This document shows, piece by piece, positions 14,669-23,393 of a stretch of DNA of 43,058 nucleotides. The notes under the pieces are model-generated. The model had not been told where the DNA came from. It saw nothing but the letters and a program-made list of their open reading frames with translations, and did no database searches. The translations under genes and the position numbers were made by a program. The stretch covers positions 1 to 43,058 of the forward strand of contig JAVJTC010000014.1 in NCBI GenBank assembly GCA_040219085.1. The letters are read 5' to 3'. How positions within the stretch are numbered: the first letter of the stretch is position 1; each line of letters begins with the position of its first letter. Origin of the DNA: Acidimicrobiales bacterium (GTDB lineage: Bacteria > Actinomycetota > Acidimicrobiia > Acidimicrobiales > JAVJTC01).

Positions 14669-15832
14669 TCAGCCGGCCCCGATCGCGTCGATACGGGCTT
14701 CGAGAGCCAACCGGGAGGCGAGGTCGGCGAGTTCCGCGGAGGGTTGGTTCGCGAGGAACGTCTCGTAGGCCGTAGTGGCGCCCGGACCGTCCTCCACGAG
14801 CGTCAGGGCCAGCGCAAACCAGAACCACGGCTCGGCGTCGTCGGGCGCCACCTGCGTGGCCCGCTCGAGCAGTGCGATCCCGCGTTCGATGATGTCGGGC
14901 GTGTCGACGAAGTCGGGTGTGGCCAGGATGGACCCGAGCGAGATCAGCGCACCGACGTTGTCAGGTTCCGTGTCGAGGACGGCGTCGAGGATCCGCACGG
15001 CGATCTCGAAGTCACCGTTGTCGCGGATCAGCCGGGCGGCGCCCACGACCCGCTCGATCGGCGCGTCGACGGCGGCGATGTCGACAGGTGTGCCGACCGG
15101 GCCGTACTCCTCGACGAGTTCGACGGCCAGCAGATCGGTCCGGATCCCCGCCGACTCGACGAGCTGGTTCATCATCGGCGGCGGATCGAGGGCGTCGAAT
15201 GCCGCCAACTCGGCGGAGGCCTCCGAGAACCGGCCGAGGCGGGTCAGCGCTATGGCGTGGAACACCCGTGCGTCGGGATAGGCCGGATCCGCGGCGGTCG
15301 CGGCGGCGAGCAGCTGCTCCCCGCCGACGAGGTCGTTGTCCAACACTGTCACCCAGCCCTTGTAGGCGAGGGCCTCGGCGTTCGACGGGTCCTGTTCGAG
15401 TACCTCGTCGTACACCTCCACGGCTGCGTCCCGCTCACCCTGACCCAGCAGCTCCTGGGCTTCGAAGAGCAGGCCCCGCGTCGTCTGGCGGACATCGCCC
15501 GTGAGAGAGTCACCCGACGAACGGAAACCCAACGCCGACGCCAGGAGGACCCCGGCGACCGCAGCGAGGATCACCACGCCTCCCAGGGCGACGATCCAAC
15601 GGGACCTGGACCGAGCGGGCGCTTCGGCGAATGCCGCCCGGCGTTCCTCGACGGCCCGCAGGACCTCGGCGGCGCGTCGCGTGTAGTCGTCGCGCAGTTC
15701 GAGGTAGTCGTCCTCGTCGATGTCGCCCGCGTCGTGCTCGCGCTCGAGGTCCTCGAGGGAGCGCAGGAGGAAGTCCCGCTGCTCTTCGAGCTCGGCGAGC
15801 CGGTCGGGATCGATCAGCTCAGTCGTGGCCAC
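14669..15832 (-). CDS. ccmI: CcmI-like cytochrome c biogenesis TPR protein
   Basis: About 387 residues from the GTG at 15832. The N-terminal CcmI element (LRSLEDLEREHDAGDIDEDDY, then LRDDYTRRAAEVL) is followed by one membrane segment (about 75-97, IVALGGVVILAAVAGVLLA) and a long extracytoplasmic TPR region. CcmI chaperones apocytochrome c to the haem ligation complex. The frame overlaps ccmH by 14 nt; an alternative GTG lies 6 nt upstream, and the whole frame is open farther but only in shadow of ccmH. Last gene of the ccm operon. Confidence 0.85.
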   Translation of the reverse strand: MATTELIDPDRLAELEEQRDFLLRSLEDLEREHDAGDIDEDDYLELRDDYTRRAAEVLRAVEERRAAFAEAPARSRSRWIVALGGVVILAAVAGVLLASALGFRSSGDSLTGDVRQTTRGLLFEAQELLGQGERDAAVEVYDEVLEQDPSNAEALAYKGWVTVLDNDLVGGEQLLAAATAADPAYPDARVFHAIALTRLGRFSEASAELAAFDALDPPPMMNQLVESAGIRTDLLAVELVEEYGPVGTPVDIAAVDAPIERVVGAARLIRDNGDFEIAVRILDAVLDTEPDNVGALISLGSILATPDFVDTPDIIERGIALLERATQVAPDDAEPWFWFALALTLVEDGPGATTAYETFLANQPSAELADLASRLALEARIDAIGAG

Positions 15833-16316
15833 GACCACCTGCCAGGGCCTCCGCCACGAGACGCCGGTCGTCCTCGGACGCCGCCACGGCATCGCCGAGG
15901 CGACGCCAACGCCAGAAGGCGAACCCGAGCACGCCGGCGGCCGCGGCACCACCGACGACGGGGATCACCCAGACCAGCGACGAGAAGCCCGAGCCGGGCG
16001 GGGTCAGCAGGATCGACTGGTTGTAGAGGTCGACGTAGGCGGTCCTGATCTCGTCGTCGGTCTGCCCTGCGTCGACCCGGCGCGAGATGTCCGCGCGGAT
16101 CTCCCGCGCGATCGCCACGTTGGATTCGGCCACCGACTCGCCGAGGCACTGGGGGCAGCGGATCTCACGGGCGAGCTCGCCCGCCCGCTCGGAGTCGGTG
16201 CGGGGCCCACCGTCGTCGACGGCGCCGATGGCCAGAGCCGTCGTCGCGATGATCGCCATGAGCACCCAGGGAACCCAGCCGAGCGGCCTCGCCCGCGACG
16301 GTGCGCGTGCACTCAT
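15819..16316 (-). CDS. ccmH: Cytochrome c maturation thiol-disulfide protein CcmH
   Basis: 165 residues. An N-terminal membrane segment (PWVLMAIIATTALAIGAV) precedes the conserved periplasmic helical domain containing the redox motif IRCPQCLGESVAES; a second membrane span follows DLYNQSILLTPPGSGFSSL and ends in the charged RRLGDAVAASED. CcmH reduces apocytochrome CxxCH thiols before haem attachment. The ATG overlaps the ccmG stop by 4 nt (ATGA). Confidence 0.94.
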   Translation of the reverse strand: MSARAPSRARPLGWVPWVLMAIIATTALAIGAVDDGGPRTDSERAGELAREIRCPQCLGESVAESNVAIAREIRADISRRVDAGQTDDEIRTAYVDLYNQSILLTPPGSGFSSLVWVIPVVGGAAAAGVLGFAFWRWRRLGDAVAASEDDRRLVAEALAGGRGHD

Positions 16317-16918
16317 CGGGGTTGCTCGAAGCGGGCGATGGTCGCGTCGAGCTGGTCGGCCGTCACGCCGGAGGCGCCCACGAGCTTGTCGACCACCCGG
16401 CCGTTGGGGGCGACGAGGTAGGTCTCGGGCAGGGCCGTGACGCCGTAGGTCGGGCCGACGATGCCGACGTCGCTCGCGAGGACCGGCCAGTCACCACCGC
16501 GTTCGGCGAAGAACCGCTCGACATTGCTCACGCTGTCGTCGAAGGCTATCGAGACGACGACGGCGTCGCCGGCCGCCGCGTGGCGCTGTGAGAACTCGAC
16601 GAGTTCGGGGTGCTCCTGGATGCACCCGACGCACCAGCTCGCGAAGAAGTTGACCACGACCCAACGACCCCGCTGGTCGTCGAGGTCGAAGATCTCACCG
16701 GTGAGGGTCTCCCCCGAGAACTCCGGCGCCTGCTCCCCGATGATTCCGCTGCCGATGATCACCCCTGGCGAGGTGCCCCGGGTTGCGAGAAGGATCACGA
16801 ACGCACCCAGAACGACGAACACGGTGACACAGACCGACACGACGAGACGACCCGAACGACGCGACATCACGCGGGGCACGTCCGGGCCGGGGCCCGAAGT
16901 GGAAACCTCTCCCCCCAC
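16313..16918 (-). CDS. ccmG: CcmG/ResA-type thioredoxin-like protein
   Basis: 201 residues. A membrane anchor at about 27-46 (VVSVCVTVFVVLGAFVILLAT) is followed by a TlpA/ResA thioredoxin domain with active site WCVGC in FFASWCVGCIQEHPEL and the cis-proline loop VTALPETYLV. It delivers reducing power to CcmH/apocytochrome. The GTG at 16918 lies 3 nt after the ccmF stop; an ATG 17 codons later would also work and leave the anchor intact. Part of the ccm operon. Confidence 0.92.
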   Translation of the reverse strand: MGGEVSTSGPGPDVPRVMSRRSGRLVVSVCVTVFVVLGAFVILLATRGTSPGVIIGSGIIGEQAPEFSGETLTGEIFDLDDQRGRWVVVNFFASWCVGCIQEHPELVEFSQRHAAAGDAVVVSIAFDDSVSNVERFFAERGGDWPVLASDVGIVGPTYGVTALPETYLVAPNGRVVDKLVGASGVTADQLDATIARFEQPR

Positions 16919-16921
16919 GAC

Positions 16922-18979
16922 TCAGCCCGCCGGCGCCGGTGTACCGGCGTCGTCGGTTCGGCTGATGGCACCGACGGGTTCACGCGGCGCGTCCGCTCCG
17001 GGCACGGGGGCCGCCGCGGCTTGAGCCGTACCGCCGTCAGCGGTGGCCCACGAGACGGGGTCGGTCGGATTACGACGGTTCCGGCCGGGGAACAGCGCCA
17101 GTGCAGTTCCGAGGGCCATCACCGCTCCACCGGTCCACAACCACAGGATCAGCGGCTGCTCGGTGACGCGGAACACGAGGTTGCCGCCCGTCTCGGAGGG
17201 GAGCCGCGAGATCGCCACCTGGATGTCGCGGGTGAACGAGGTGTCCGTGTCGGGGTCACCGATGGCCCGCCCGGTCAGCACGTACTGGTTGACCGCAGGC
17301 GTGAGGACATTCCCGTCGAGATCCAGAAGTGCGGCCTGCTCGATGCGCTCGTCGAAGGTCGTGGTGCGTATCCCCTCGAAGGTGATGTCGTGGCCGGCGA
17401 AGCGCACGGACTCCCCTTCGGCCAGCGAGAACTCGGCCTGTTGCAGATAGGCGTTCGACGAGGCGAGCGCGACGGCGATCATGATGACGCCCAGGTGCAC
17501 GATCATTCCGCCGTTCGCCCGGCCGAACAGCCCGCGCGGGCCGTGGCGCCGCGTCGCGAGCACCAGTTGGCGCAGCGCCGCGCCCGCGGCGAAGCCGCCG
17601 AGGCCGAACGCGACGAGGGGGGCGACACCGCGCGCGCCGATCGCCACCGAGAAGACGAGCGCTGCGGTTCCGAGCCACGCGGGCCACACCAGGCGGCGGC
17701 TCAAGAGTTCCCCGGAGGCCTTCCGCCACGGCAGCACGGGGGCGATCGCCATCAGGAACAGCAGCAGGAGCCCGACGGGCATCGTCATGCGTTCGAAGTA
17801 CGGCGCACCGACCGACAGGCGGTCGCCGTTGACGGCTTCGGCGATCAGCGGGAAGACCGTGCCGAGCAGGACGATGAACGCGAACGCGGCGAGAACGAGG
17901 TTGTTCGCGAGGAACGACCCCTCGCGGCTCAGAGGAGAGTCGATCAGTCCGGGGGAGCGGAGCCGGTCCCCACGCCAGGCGATGAGTCCGACCGTCACGA
18001 CGACGACGGCGCCGAAGAACCCGATCAGCAGCGGACCGACGGATCCCTCCGAGAACGCATGGACGGACTCGATGACGCCGGACCGGGTGAGGAACGTGCC
18101 GAGGATGGTCAGAGCGAACGTGGAGCACACCAGTGACAGGTTCCAGACCCGCAACATCCCGCGCCGTTCCTGGACCATCACCGAGTGCAGGTAGGCCGTC
18201 GAGGTGAGCCACGGCAGGAACGAGGCGTTCTCGACGGGGTCCCAGCCCCAGTAGCCGCCCCAGCCGAGCGTGTCGTAGGCCCACCATGCTCCGAGCACGA
18301 TGCCGGCGGTCAGGAAGCCCCAGGCGAACAGGCTCCACCGTCGGATCTCGACAAGCCAGCCTTCGCCGAGGCGCCCGGTGACGAGCGCGGCGATCGCGAA
18401 GGCGAACGGCACGGTGAACCCGACGTAGCCGAGGTACAGCATCGGCGGGTGGAAGGCGACGAGCGGGTTGCCCTGCAGGAGCGGGTTGGGGCCGGGGCCG
18501 TCGAAGCCCACCGGAGCGTCGAAGGGGACGAACGGATCCGTCGGCCCGAGCATCAGCCCGTAGAAGAAGGCGTTCACGACGAACATCGTGAGCAGCGCCC
18601 ATCCGAACATCGGGTCGCCGTCGCGGGCGCGGAACTTCCAGGCCATCGCGACGGTGAACCCGCCCAGAACCAGCGCCCACAGCACGATCGAGCCGTCGAG
18701 TGCGGACCAGGCGGCCGCGAAGTTGTACAGCGCCGGGGTCGTAGAGCTTCCCTGTTCGGCAACGTAGGCGACGCCGAAGTCCCGGGTGATCAGCGCCCTC
18801 TCGAGCGCGATGAACGCGAGAAGGCCGCCTCCGGCGACCACCCACGCGAGCCGGCGCGTGAGTCTCAGCAGGGCCTGGTCGCGGCGGGCGAGTCCGAAAC
18901 CCGCGACACCGATCGCGACGACCGATGCGGAGAACCCTGCGACGACACCGAGATCGCCGAGAACGACGTTGCTGCTCAC
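16922..18979 (-). CDS. ccmF: Haem lyase subunit CcmF
   Basis: 685 residues, normal for CcmF, with many membrane spans. The tryptophan-rich WWD haem-handling motif is clear (WAYDTLGWGGYWGWDPVENA), as are conserved periplasmic histidine segments (NPLVAFHPPMLYLGYVG, GVIESVHAFS). CcmF ligates haem from holo-CcmE to apocytochrome. The C-terminal extracytoplasmic domain (VRFAGHDITFEGI...) precedes a last membrane span and a disordered alanine/proline-rich tail. The GTG overlaps the ccmE stop by 4 nt (GTGA). Confidence 0.96.
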   Translation of the reverse strand: MSSNVVLGDLGVVAGFSASVVAIGVAGFGLARRDQALLRLTRRLAWVVAGGGLLAFIALERALITRDFGVAYVAEQGSSTTPALYNFAAAWSALDGSIVLWALVLGGFTVAMAWKFRARDGDPMFGWALLTMFVVNAFFYGLMLGPTDPFVPFDAPVGFDGPGPNPLLQGNPLVAFHPPMLYLGYVGFTVPFAFAIAALVTGRLGEGWLVEIRRWSLFAWGFLTAGIVLGAWWAYDTLGWGGYWGWDPVENASFLPWLTSTAYLHSVMVQERRGMLRVWNLSLVCSTFALTILGTFLTRSGVIESVHAFSEGSVGPLLIGFFGAVVVVTVGLIAWRGDRLRSPGLIDSPLSREGSFLANNLVLAAFAFIVLLGTVFPLIAEAVNGDRLSVGAPYFERMTMPVGLLLLFLMAIAPVLPWRKASGELLSRRLVWPAWLGTAALVFSVAIGARGVAPLVAFGLGGFAAGAALRQLVLATRRHGPRGLFGRANGGMIVHLGVIMIAVALASSNAYLQQAEFSLAEGESVRFAGHDITFEGIRTTTFDERIEQAALLDLDGNVLTPAVNQYVLTGRAIGDPDTDTSFTRDIQVAISRLPSETGGNLVFRVTEQPLILWLWTGGAVMALGTALALFPGRNRRNPTDPVSWATADGGTAQAAAAPVPGADAPREPVGAISRTDDAGTPAPAG

Positions 18980-19566
18980 GGCTGGAGTGGTACCGCCCCG
19001 CCCTCGTCGGCCTCCGCGAGTCGCTCGGCGTTGTCGGTGCGGTACTCGTTGTCATGCTTCACGAGCATCCGACTCGACAAGAAATACCAACCGTCGTTGA
19101 TACCGCCGTCGAATGCGTCGATCCCGGTCGGCACGCCCTGGACCCACCGTCCCTCGAGCACGACGGGCACGCCGGGCTGGAACAGGTCCGGCGGGCTGCC
19201 GACGTGGACCACATCGGCGACGACACCGTCGAAGTGGATGGAGAAGGCGACGGCCTGTTCGAACTCGACCTCCAACTCGGTGGTCTCGGCACCCGGCGTC
19301 CCCTGGATCCGAAATCGCTCCCCGGCGAGATCGTCGCGCTGTTCGATCGCCTCGTCGACGTTCAGGAAGAACAACGACGCGTCGGACAGCAGGCGGAACG
19401 TGATCACGCCGATCACCGCGAAGATGGCGAGAACCAGACCGCCCGTCAGCAGGGTGCGTGGGCGTTTGCGGCCGGTCGCAACCCGGCGGGGCGACAGGTC
19501 GAGCGCGTCCCCGGCGTCGACCGTCTGCTCGGACGGGTCCACGGGACCGTCGTCGATGGTGCTCAT
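18976..19566 (-). CDS. ccmE: Haem chaperone CcmE
   Basis: 196 residues. A cytosolic N-terminal extension of about 40 residues, acidic and longer than in proteobacteria, precedes the membrane anchor (LLTGGLVLAIFAVIGVITFRLL) and the OB-fold beta barrel (FRIQGTPGAETTELEVEF, VVLEGRWV). The haem-binding element reads LVKHDNEYR, so the covalent-haem histidine and the HxxxY tyrosine are kept, in contrast to the cysteine variants known in some bacteria. 22 nt after ccmD. Confidence 0.93.
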   Translation of the reverse strand: MSTIDDGPVDPSEQTVDAGDALDLSPRRVATGRKRPRTLLTGGLVLAIFAVIGVITFRLLSDASLFFLNVDEAIEQRDDLAGERFRIQGTPGAETTELEVEFEQAVAFSIHFDGVVADVVHVGSPPDLFQPGVPVVLEGRWVQGVPTGIDAFDGGINDGWYFLSSRMLVKHDNEYRTDNAERLAEADEGGAVPLQP

Positions 19567-19588
19567 CGGCTTCGCTCCGCTGCGCTAC

Positions 19589-19759
19589 TCATCGGGGGCT
19601 CTCCGTGGCGGGTTCGTCGTCGGCCGTCATCCAGCGGCGCCGGTGCTCGGGGACACGCCGGGCAAGTGAGCGGCCCCGCACCAGAACCGAGTAGGCATAG
19701 GCGCCCAGGGTCCCCAACCCGATGGACCAGCCGGCGAGGATGTAGCCGAGGTGGGTCAT
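19589..19759 (-). CDS. ccmD: Small membrane protein CcmD
   Basis: 56 residues. One membrane span (HLGYILAGWSIGLGTLGAYAYS) is followed by a basic cytosolic stretch (RGRSLARRVPEHRRRW), the normal CcmD layout. It helps release holo-CcmE from the CcmABC complex. The ATG overlaps the ccmC stop by 4 nt (ATGA). The assignment rests mainly on size, topology and its position between ccmC and ccmE. The surrounding open frame is longer but only because it crosses ccmC out of frame. Confidence 0.85.
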   Translation of the reverse strand: MTHLGYILAGWSIGLGTLGAYAYSVLVRGRSLARRVPEHRRRWMTADDEPATESPR

Positions 19760-20592
19760 CGCTGGTCCCCTCCACCGATGCGCACGGCCGCGTCCACGTC
19801 GGCGTCGGCCTCCGCGCGCCGCTCGACCAGTGCCTCGGACAGACCGTGACGTTCGACCTCGCCCTGGAGCCAGGCCGTACGGAAGCGGTGGACGAGCAGC
19901 CAGGCGAACAACAGTCCGAACACCGCGAAGCCGAGCACCAACGTGAACAGCGTCAGGTCCTCGATCTTCAGATCGGTCAGCGTCGACTGCTGGTGCAGCG
20001 TGCGATTCTCCCACCACTCGACGGAGCGGTTCACGATCGGGATGTCGATGGCGGCCACGAGCGCGACGATCGCCGCGCGCCGGGCCTGGACGTCGGGATC
20101 CGCCGGCACGGATCGCAGCGCGAGATAGCCGAGGTACATCAGGAACAGGATCAGTGTCGTGACGAGGCGCACGTCGCCCCACTCCCACCAGGTGTTCCAC
20201 GTGGGGCGTCCCCAGATCGAGCCCGTGACCAGCGTCAGTCCACAGAACACGACGCCGATCTCCGCCGACGCATGGGCGACGTGGTCCCACCAGCGGGACC
20301 GCTTCCACAGGACCATGACGCTGCCGACGGCGGTTATCGAGAAAGCCACGTAGGCGATGATCGCCGACGGCACATGGATGTACATCAGCCGTACGGCGTC
20401 GGACTGGCCGATCACCGAACCGGGGTCGACGGGGCTCACGCGGGCGTCCTCGGGGCTCAGCACGAACGCGAACAACAGGAGGACTCCGACCCCGACGAGG
20501 GTCATCCATCCGAGGACGCGGGTGGCCCGCGATCCCGTGTGCACCGGTGCGGTGTCGCTCCGGTCCGGTCGGCTTCCGAACAGCGCTGTCAC
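19756..20592 (-). CDS. ccmC: Haem exporter/transfer protein CcmC
   Basis: 278 residues from the GTG at 20592, which overlaps the ccmB stop as GTGA. Six membrane spans are predicted. The WWD-family motif is present as VTGSIWGRPTWNTWWEWGDV and flanking haem-ligand histidines in YIHVPSAIIAY and HVAHASAEIG are visible. CcmC loads haem onto CcmE. An N-terminal extension (about 25 residues) and a C-terminal hydrophilic tail (AEADADVDAAVRIGG) are slightly longer than usual. Confidence 0.94.
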   Translation of the reverse strand: MTALFGSRPDRSDTAPVHTGSRATRVLGWMTLVGVGVLLLFAFVLSPEDARVSPVDPGSVIGQSDAVRLMYIHVPSAIIAYVAFSITAVGSVMVLWKRSRWWDHVAHASAEIGVVFCGLTLVTGSIWGRPTWNTWWEWGDVRLVTTLILFLMYLGYLALRSVPADPDVQARRAAIVALVAAIDIPIVNRSVEWWENRTLHQQSTLTDLKIEDLTLFTLVLGFAVFGLLFAWLLVHRFRTAWLQGEVERHGLSEALVERRAEADADVDAAVRIGGGDQR

Positions 20593-21254
20593 GAATCCTC
20601 CAGGAGCGCACCGAAGGCCAGTGCGCCGAACATCACGTATACGACCGCGAAGGCGACCAGCAACCCGAGCCAGGCCCATCCGTCCACCGCGGCCGAACCG
20701 AGCGCGTCGTCGAACGCGCGGGTGGCCGCGATCAGCACCGGGGCGAGGACCGGGAGCAACAACACGGGCAGGATCGTCTCCCGCACGCGCAGGCCCGCAG
20801 CCAGCACGCCGTAGAGGGTACCGGCGGCGGCCACGCCGGTGGCCGCGGCCAGCGCGGCCACCACGAACAGGGCGGGGTCCTCGATCTCGGCGTCGAACAG
20901 GACGATCACACCCCCCGTGAGCAGCAGCTCGAGGGCGAGAAGTTGCAACAGGATGGCGAGGGCCTTGCCGGCGAATATCGCCGCCGGGTCGACCCCGGAA
21001 AGGCGGAGCCCCTCGATGGCACGGTCGTCGTATTCGAGAGCGAAGGCCCGTTGGACCGCCAGCAGGGCCACCAGCAGCACGGCCACCCAGTACAGGCCCG
21101 ACGTGAACGAACGCAGCGTGACGGTGTCGGCGGACAGGGCGAAGCCGAACAGCACGAGGATGATCAGGGCGAAGGGCGCGACCTGGTTGACAAGGACCCG
21201 TGAGCGGGCCTCGACCCGCAGGTCCTTGGCGGTGACGAGCCACAGCTCACGCAT
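20589..21254 (-). CDS. ccmB: ABC transporter permease CcmB
   Basis: 221 residues from the ATG at 21254, which overlaps ccmA by 8 nt. Six hydrophobic segments; the start MRELWLVTAKDLRVEARSR and the region FALEYDDRAIEGLRLSG are typical of CcmB. With CcmA and CcmC it drives ATP-dependent release of holo-CcmE. The open frame continues upstream through ccmA but lacks CcmB similarity there. Confidence 0.94.
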   Translation of the reverse strand: MRELWLVTAKDLRVEARSRVLVNQVAPFALIILVLFGFALSADTVTLRSFTSGLYWVAVLLVALLAVQRAFALEYDDRAIEGLRLSGVDPAAIFAGKALAILLQLLALELLLTGGVIVLFDAEIEDPALFVVAALAAATGVAAAGTLYGVLAAGLRVRETILPVLLLPVLAPVLIAATRAFDDALGSAAVDGWAWLGLLVAFAVVYVMFGALAFGALLEDS

Positions 21255-21987
21255 CGGCGACGGCCCCCGTCCCCGCGACTCCGGCGGTGTCGCCCGAACG
21301 CTCCGACTCCGCGGCCGCGGCTCTGTCCCCGTATGAGCGCCGTTCGTCGCGGTGCACCACACCGCCGGCGATCGTCACGGTCCGCGACACGAGCGAGCGG
21401 ACCCGCTCGAGTTCGTGGGAGGCCATGAGCACGGTGGCCCCCGCCGAGACGGCATCGGCCACGAGGCGGTCGACAACGTCCCGACCGGCCTGGTCCAGAC
21501 CGGCATGGGGTTCGTCGAGGAGCCACAACTCGGGACGACGGACGATCATGGCCGCGATGGCGGTCCTGCGCCGTTGACCGGCCGAGAGGTGCCGCACGGC
21601 CAGGTCGGCGAGACGCTCGATGCCGAGCCGGGCGAGAATCGCGGGAACGTCGACCGAGTCGACCCCGGCCATGTCCGCCCAGAAGGTGACGTTGTCGGCC
21701 ACGGACAGATCGTCGTAGAGCATCGTCGCGTGACCGACGAGACCGACCCGACGGCGTAGTCCCCGGCGATCGGTCGTGAGGTCGTGCCCGAGGACGGTGC
21801 CTCCGCCGCTCTCGAGACGCAGGAGCCCCGCACACAGGCGCAGGAGCGTGGACTTCCCGGCGCCGTTGGGGCCCTGGAGGAGAACGACCTCTCCCGGGTC
21901 GACGACGAGGTCGACACCGGCGAGCGCAGGGAACCGGCCGAGTAGGCAGACGGCTTCGCGCAGAGAGACGACAGGTGCGGTGGCCAC
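21247..21987 (-). CDS. ccmA: ABC transporter ATP-binding protein CcmA
   Basis: 246 residues from the GTG at 21987. ABC ATPase elements in order are Walker A (GPNGAGKST), Q-loop region (VGLVGHATMLYDDLSV), signature LSAGQRRR, Walker B (LWLLDEPHAGLD) and the switch histidine (MASHELERV). The C-terminal 35 residues are a disordered alanine/glycine-rich tail. First gene of the nine-gene ccm operon; a TAGGAT box lies 12 nt upstream, giving a leader of about 6 nt. Confidence 0.95.
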   Translation of the reverse strand: MATAPVVSLREAVCLLGRFPALAGVDLVVDPGEVVLLQGPNGAGKSTLLRLCAGLLRLESGGGTVLGHDLTTDRRGLRRRVGLVGHATMLYDDLSVADNVTFWADMAGVDSVDVPAILARLGIERLADLAVRHLSAGQRRRTAIAAMIVRRPELWLLDEPHAGLDQAGRDVVDRLVADAVSAGATVLMASHELERVRSLVSRTVTIAGGVVHRDERRSYGDRAAAAESERSGDTAGVAGTGAVADA

Positions 21988-21999
21988 AGCGAGGACCAG

Positions 22000-22005
22000 A
22001 TCCTA
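22000..22005 (-). promoter_or_regulatory. -10 box TAGGAT for the ccm operon
   Basis: TAGGAT on the minus strand, 12 nt before the ccmA GTG. No other promoter-like spacing was seen inside the tightly overlapping ccm genes, so this may drive all nine. Confidence 0.4.
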
Positions 22006-22069
22006 CCGGCCACGCCCGCCCGGGGCCCTGTCGAGCGCGTCCCGACGGAGACGGAGTTCGGTACCCCGG

Positions 22070-22075
22070 TACTCT
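22070..22075 (+). promoter_or_regulatory. -10 box TACTCT for the sortase gene
   Basis: TACTCT 7 nt upstream of the ATG at 22083, the spacing of a leaderless transcript. Confidence 0.5.
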
Positions 22076-22082
22076 CTGACCC

Positions 22083-23342
22083 ATGTTCGTCAGGGTTCTC
22101 GGTGGCATCGGACGCACGCTCATCGCGGCCGGCGTGATCATCCTCCTGTTCACCGGCTACCAGCTGTGGGGAACCGGAATTCAGCACGCCCGGGCCCAGA
22201 GCGCCCTCGACGCCGACTTCTTCGAGGCGCTCGAACAGGCCAACACGACGCTGGCGACGCCTGCGCCGACGGCGGAACCGACATCTGCACCGTCCGGAGA
22301 GCCGAACGGGGAACCCGAGCCCGAACCCGACCCCTTCGAGCTGACCCTGAGCACCCTGCAGTCGGACTTCGACGCGGCGGGCATCGGTTTCGAGTCGATG
22401 TCACCGGAGCTCGTCGAACTCCTGTCGCTGCTGTACCCCGACGCCGGCGAGGCACTCCTGCGGATCACGATCCCGGCGATCGGCGTCGACGAGACGGTCG
22501 TCGAAGGGGTGGGGGTCGAAGACCTGCGGAAGGGTCCCGGCCACTATTCGACGACACCACTGCCCGGCCAGGACGGCAACGCTGCGATCGCCGGCCACCG
22601 GACAACCTACGGGGCGCCGTTCCACGACATCGACCAGCTCGAGCCGGGCGACGAGATCGTCGTCCAGACCATCCAGGGAACCTTCACCTACGAAGTGATG
22701 GCTCAGGAATCAGCCGACGGCACCCAGAAGGGTCATCTGATCGTGCCGCCGTCGGCCACGGAGGTGCTGCGGGACTTCGGCGACGACCGGCTGACCCTCA
22801 CCGCGTGTCACCCCAAGTACAGCGCCCGCCAGCGCATCATCGTCCATGCCGAACTGGTCGGCGAACCCGTGGTGACGTTCCCGCGTCCGGGCCAGGTCAC
22901 GGTGGCCGACCAGACCGAGCCACCCGAGATCGCGTCCGAGTTCGACGACGGCGGGGACGACGACGGGTCGGCGACGGCCGGTGCAGACGCGGACAGCACC
23001 ACAGGCGACCCCGCGGCGCCCGACGGGCCCGCCGGAGACGGGTCCGCCTCGTCGGCTGGAGACCCGGGCGACGGCGAAACCGGCGATGCCGGGGACGACA
23101 CCTTCGTGATCTCACAGACGCCGGTCTCCTCGGAGGGCTTCGGATCCGGACTCGGCGGCGACCTCGGTGCGATCCCGCCGGCCGCGTCCTGGGCCGTCGC
23201 GGCGGGCTCCATCTGGTTGGCGGCGTGGTTCGTCGGGCGACGGTGGCGGCGCTGGCCGTCCTACGCGCTCGGGATCGTGCCCTTCCTCGTCGTCTTGTTC
23301 TTCTCTTTCGAGCAGGTCGACCGGGCCCTACCGGCGTACTGA
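22083..23342 (+). CDS. Class E-like sortase with C-terminal membrane extension
   Basis: 419 residues. An N-terminal membrane segment (TLIAAGVIILLFTGYQLWG) leads into a Pro/Glu-rich linker (about 60-85). The sortase domain has the catalytic histidine in AIAGHRTTYGAPFHDID, the cysteine in LTLTACHPKYSA and the arginine in RQRIIVHAEL. After it come about 90 acidic, Asp/Gly/Ala-rich residues and two further hydrophobic segments (AASWAVAAGSIWLAAWF and YALGIVPFLVVLFF). Sortases attach surface proteins to the wall or join pilins. No LPxTG/LAxTG substrate is encoded in this window. The C-terminal membrane extension resembles that of some housekeeping actinobacterial enzymes but is unusually long. Confidence 0.9.
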   Translation: MFVRVLGGIGRTLIAAGVIILLFTGYQLWGTGIQHARAQSALDADFFEALEQANTTLATPAPTAEPTSAPSGEPNGEPEPEPDPFELTLSTLQSDFDAAGIGFESMSPELVELLSLLYPDAGEALLRITIPAIGVDETVVEGVGVEDLRKGPGHYSTTPLPGQDGNAAIAGHRTTYGAPFHDIDQLEPGDEIVVQTIQGTFTYEVMAQESADGTQKGHLIVPPSATEVLRDFGDDRLTLTACHPKYSARQRIIVHAELVGEPVVTFPRPGQVTVADQTEPPEIASEFDDGGDDDGSATAGADADSTTGDPAAPDGPAGDGSASSAGDPGDGETGDAGDDTFVISQTPVSSEGFGSGLGGDLGAIPPAASWAVAAGSIWLAAWFVGRRWRRWPSYALGIVPFLVVLFFSFEQVDRALPAY

Positions 23343-23378
23343 GCGTCGCCTGCCGCCCGCTGGCGGCCCCGGCGCGCC

Positions 23379-23384
23379 TACCCT
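23379..23384 (+). promoter_or_regulatory. -10 box TACCCT for the septum-formation-like gene
   Basis: TACCCT 9 nt upstream of the ATG at 23394, predicting a very short leader. Confidence 0.4.
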
Positions 23385-23393
23385 CCCGATTCG

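Noticed and set aside
16610-20814. Several long plus-strand open frames across the ccm operon
   Set aside because: Antisense shadows of CcmC, CcmE, CcmF and CcmG; rich in Arg/Glu/Asp/His runs with no domain.
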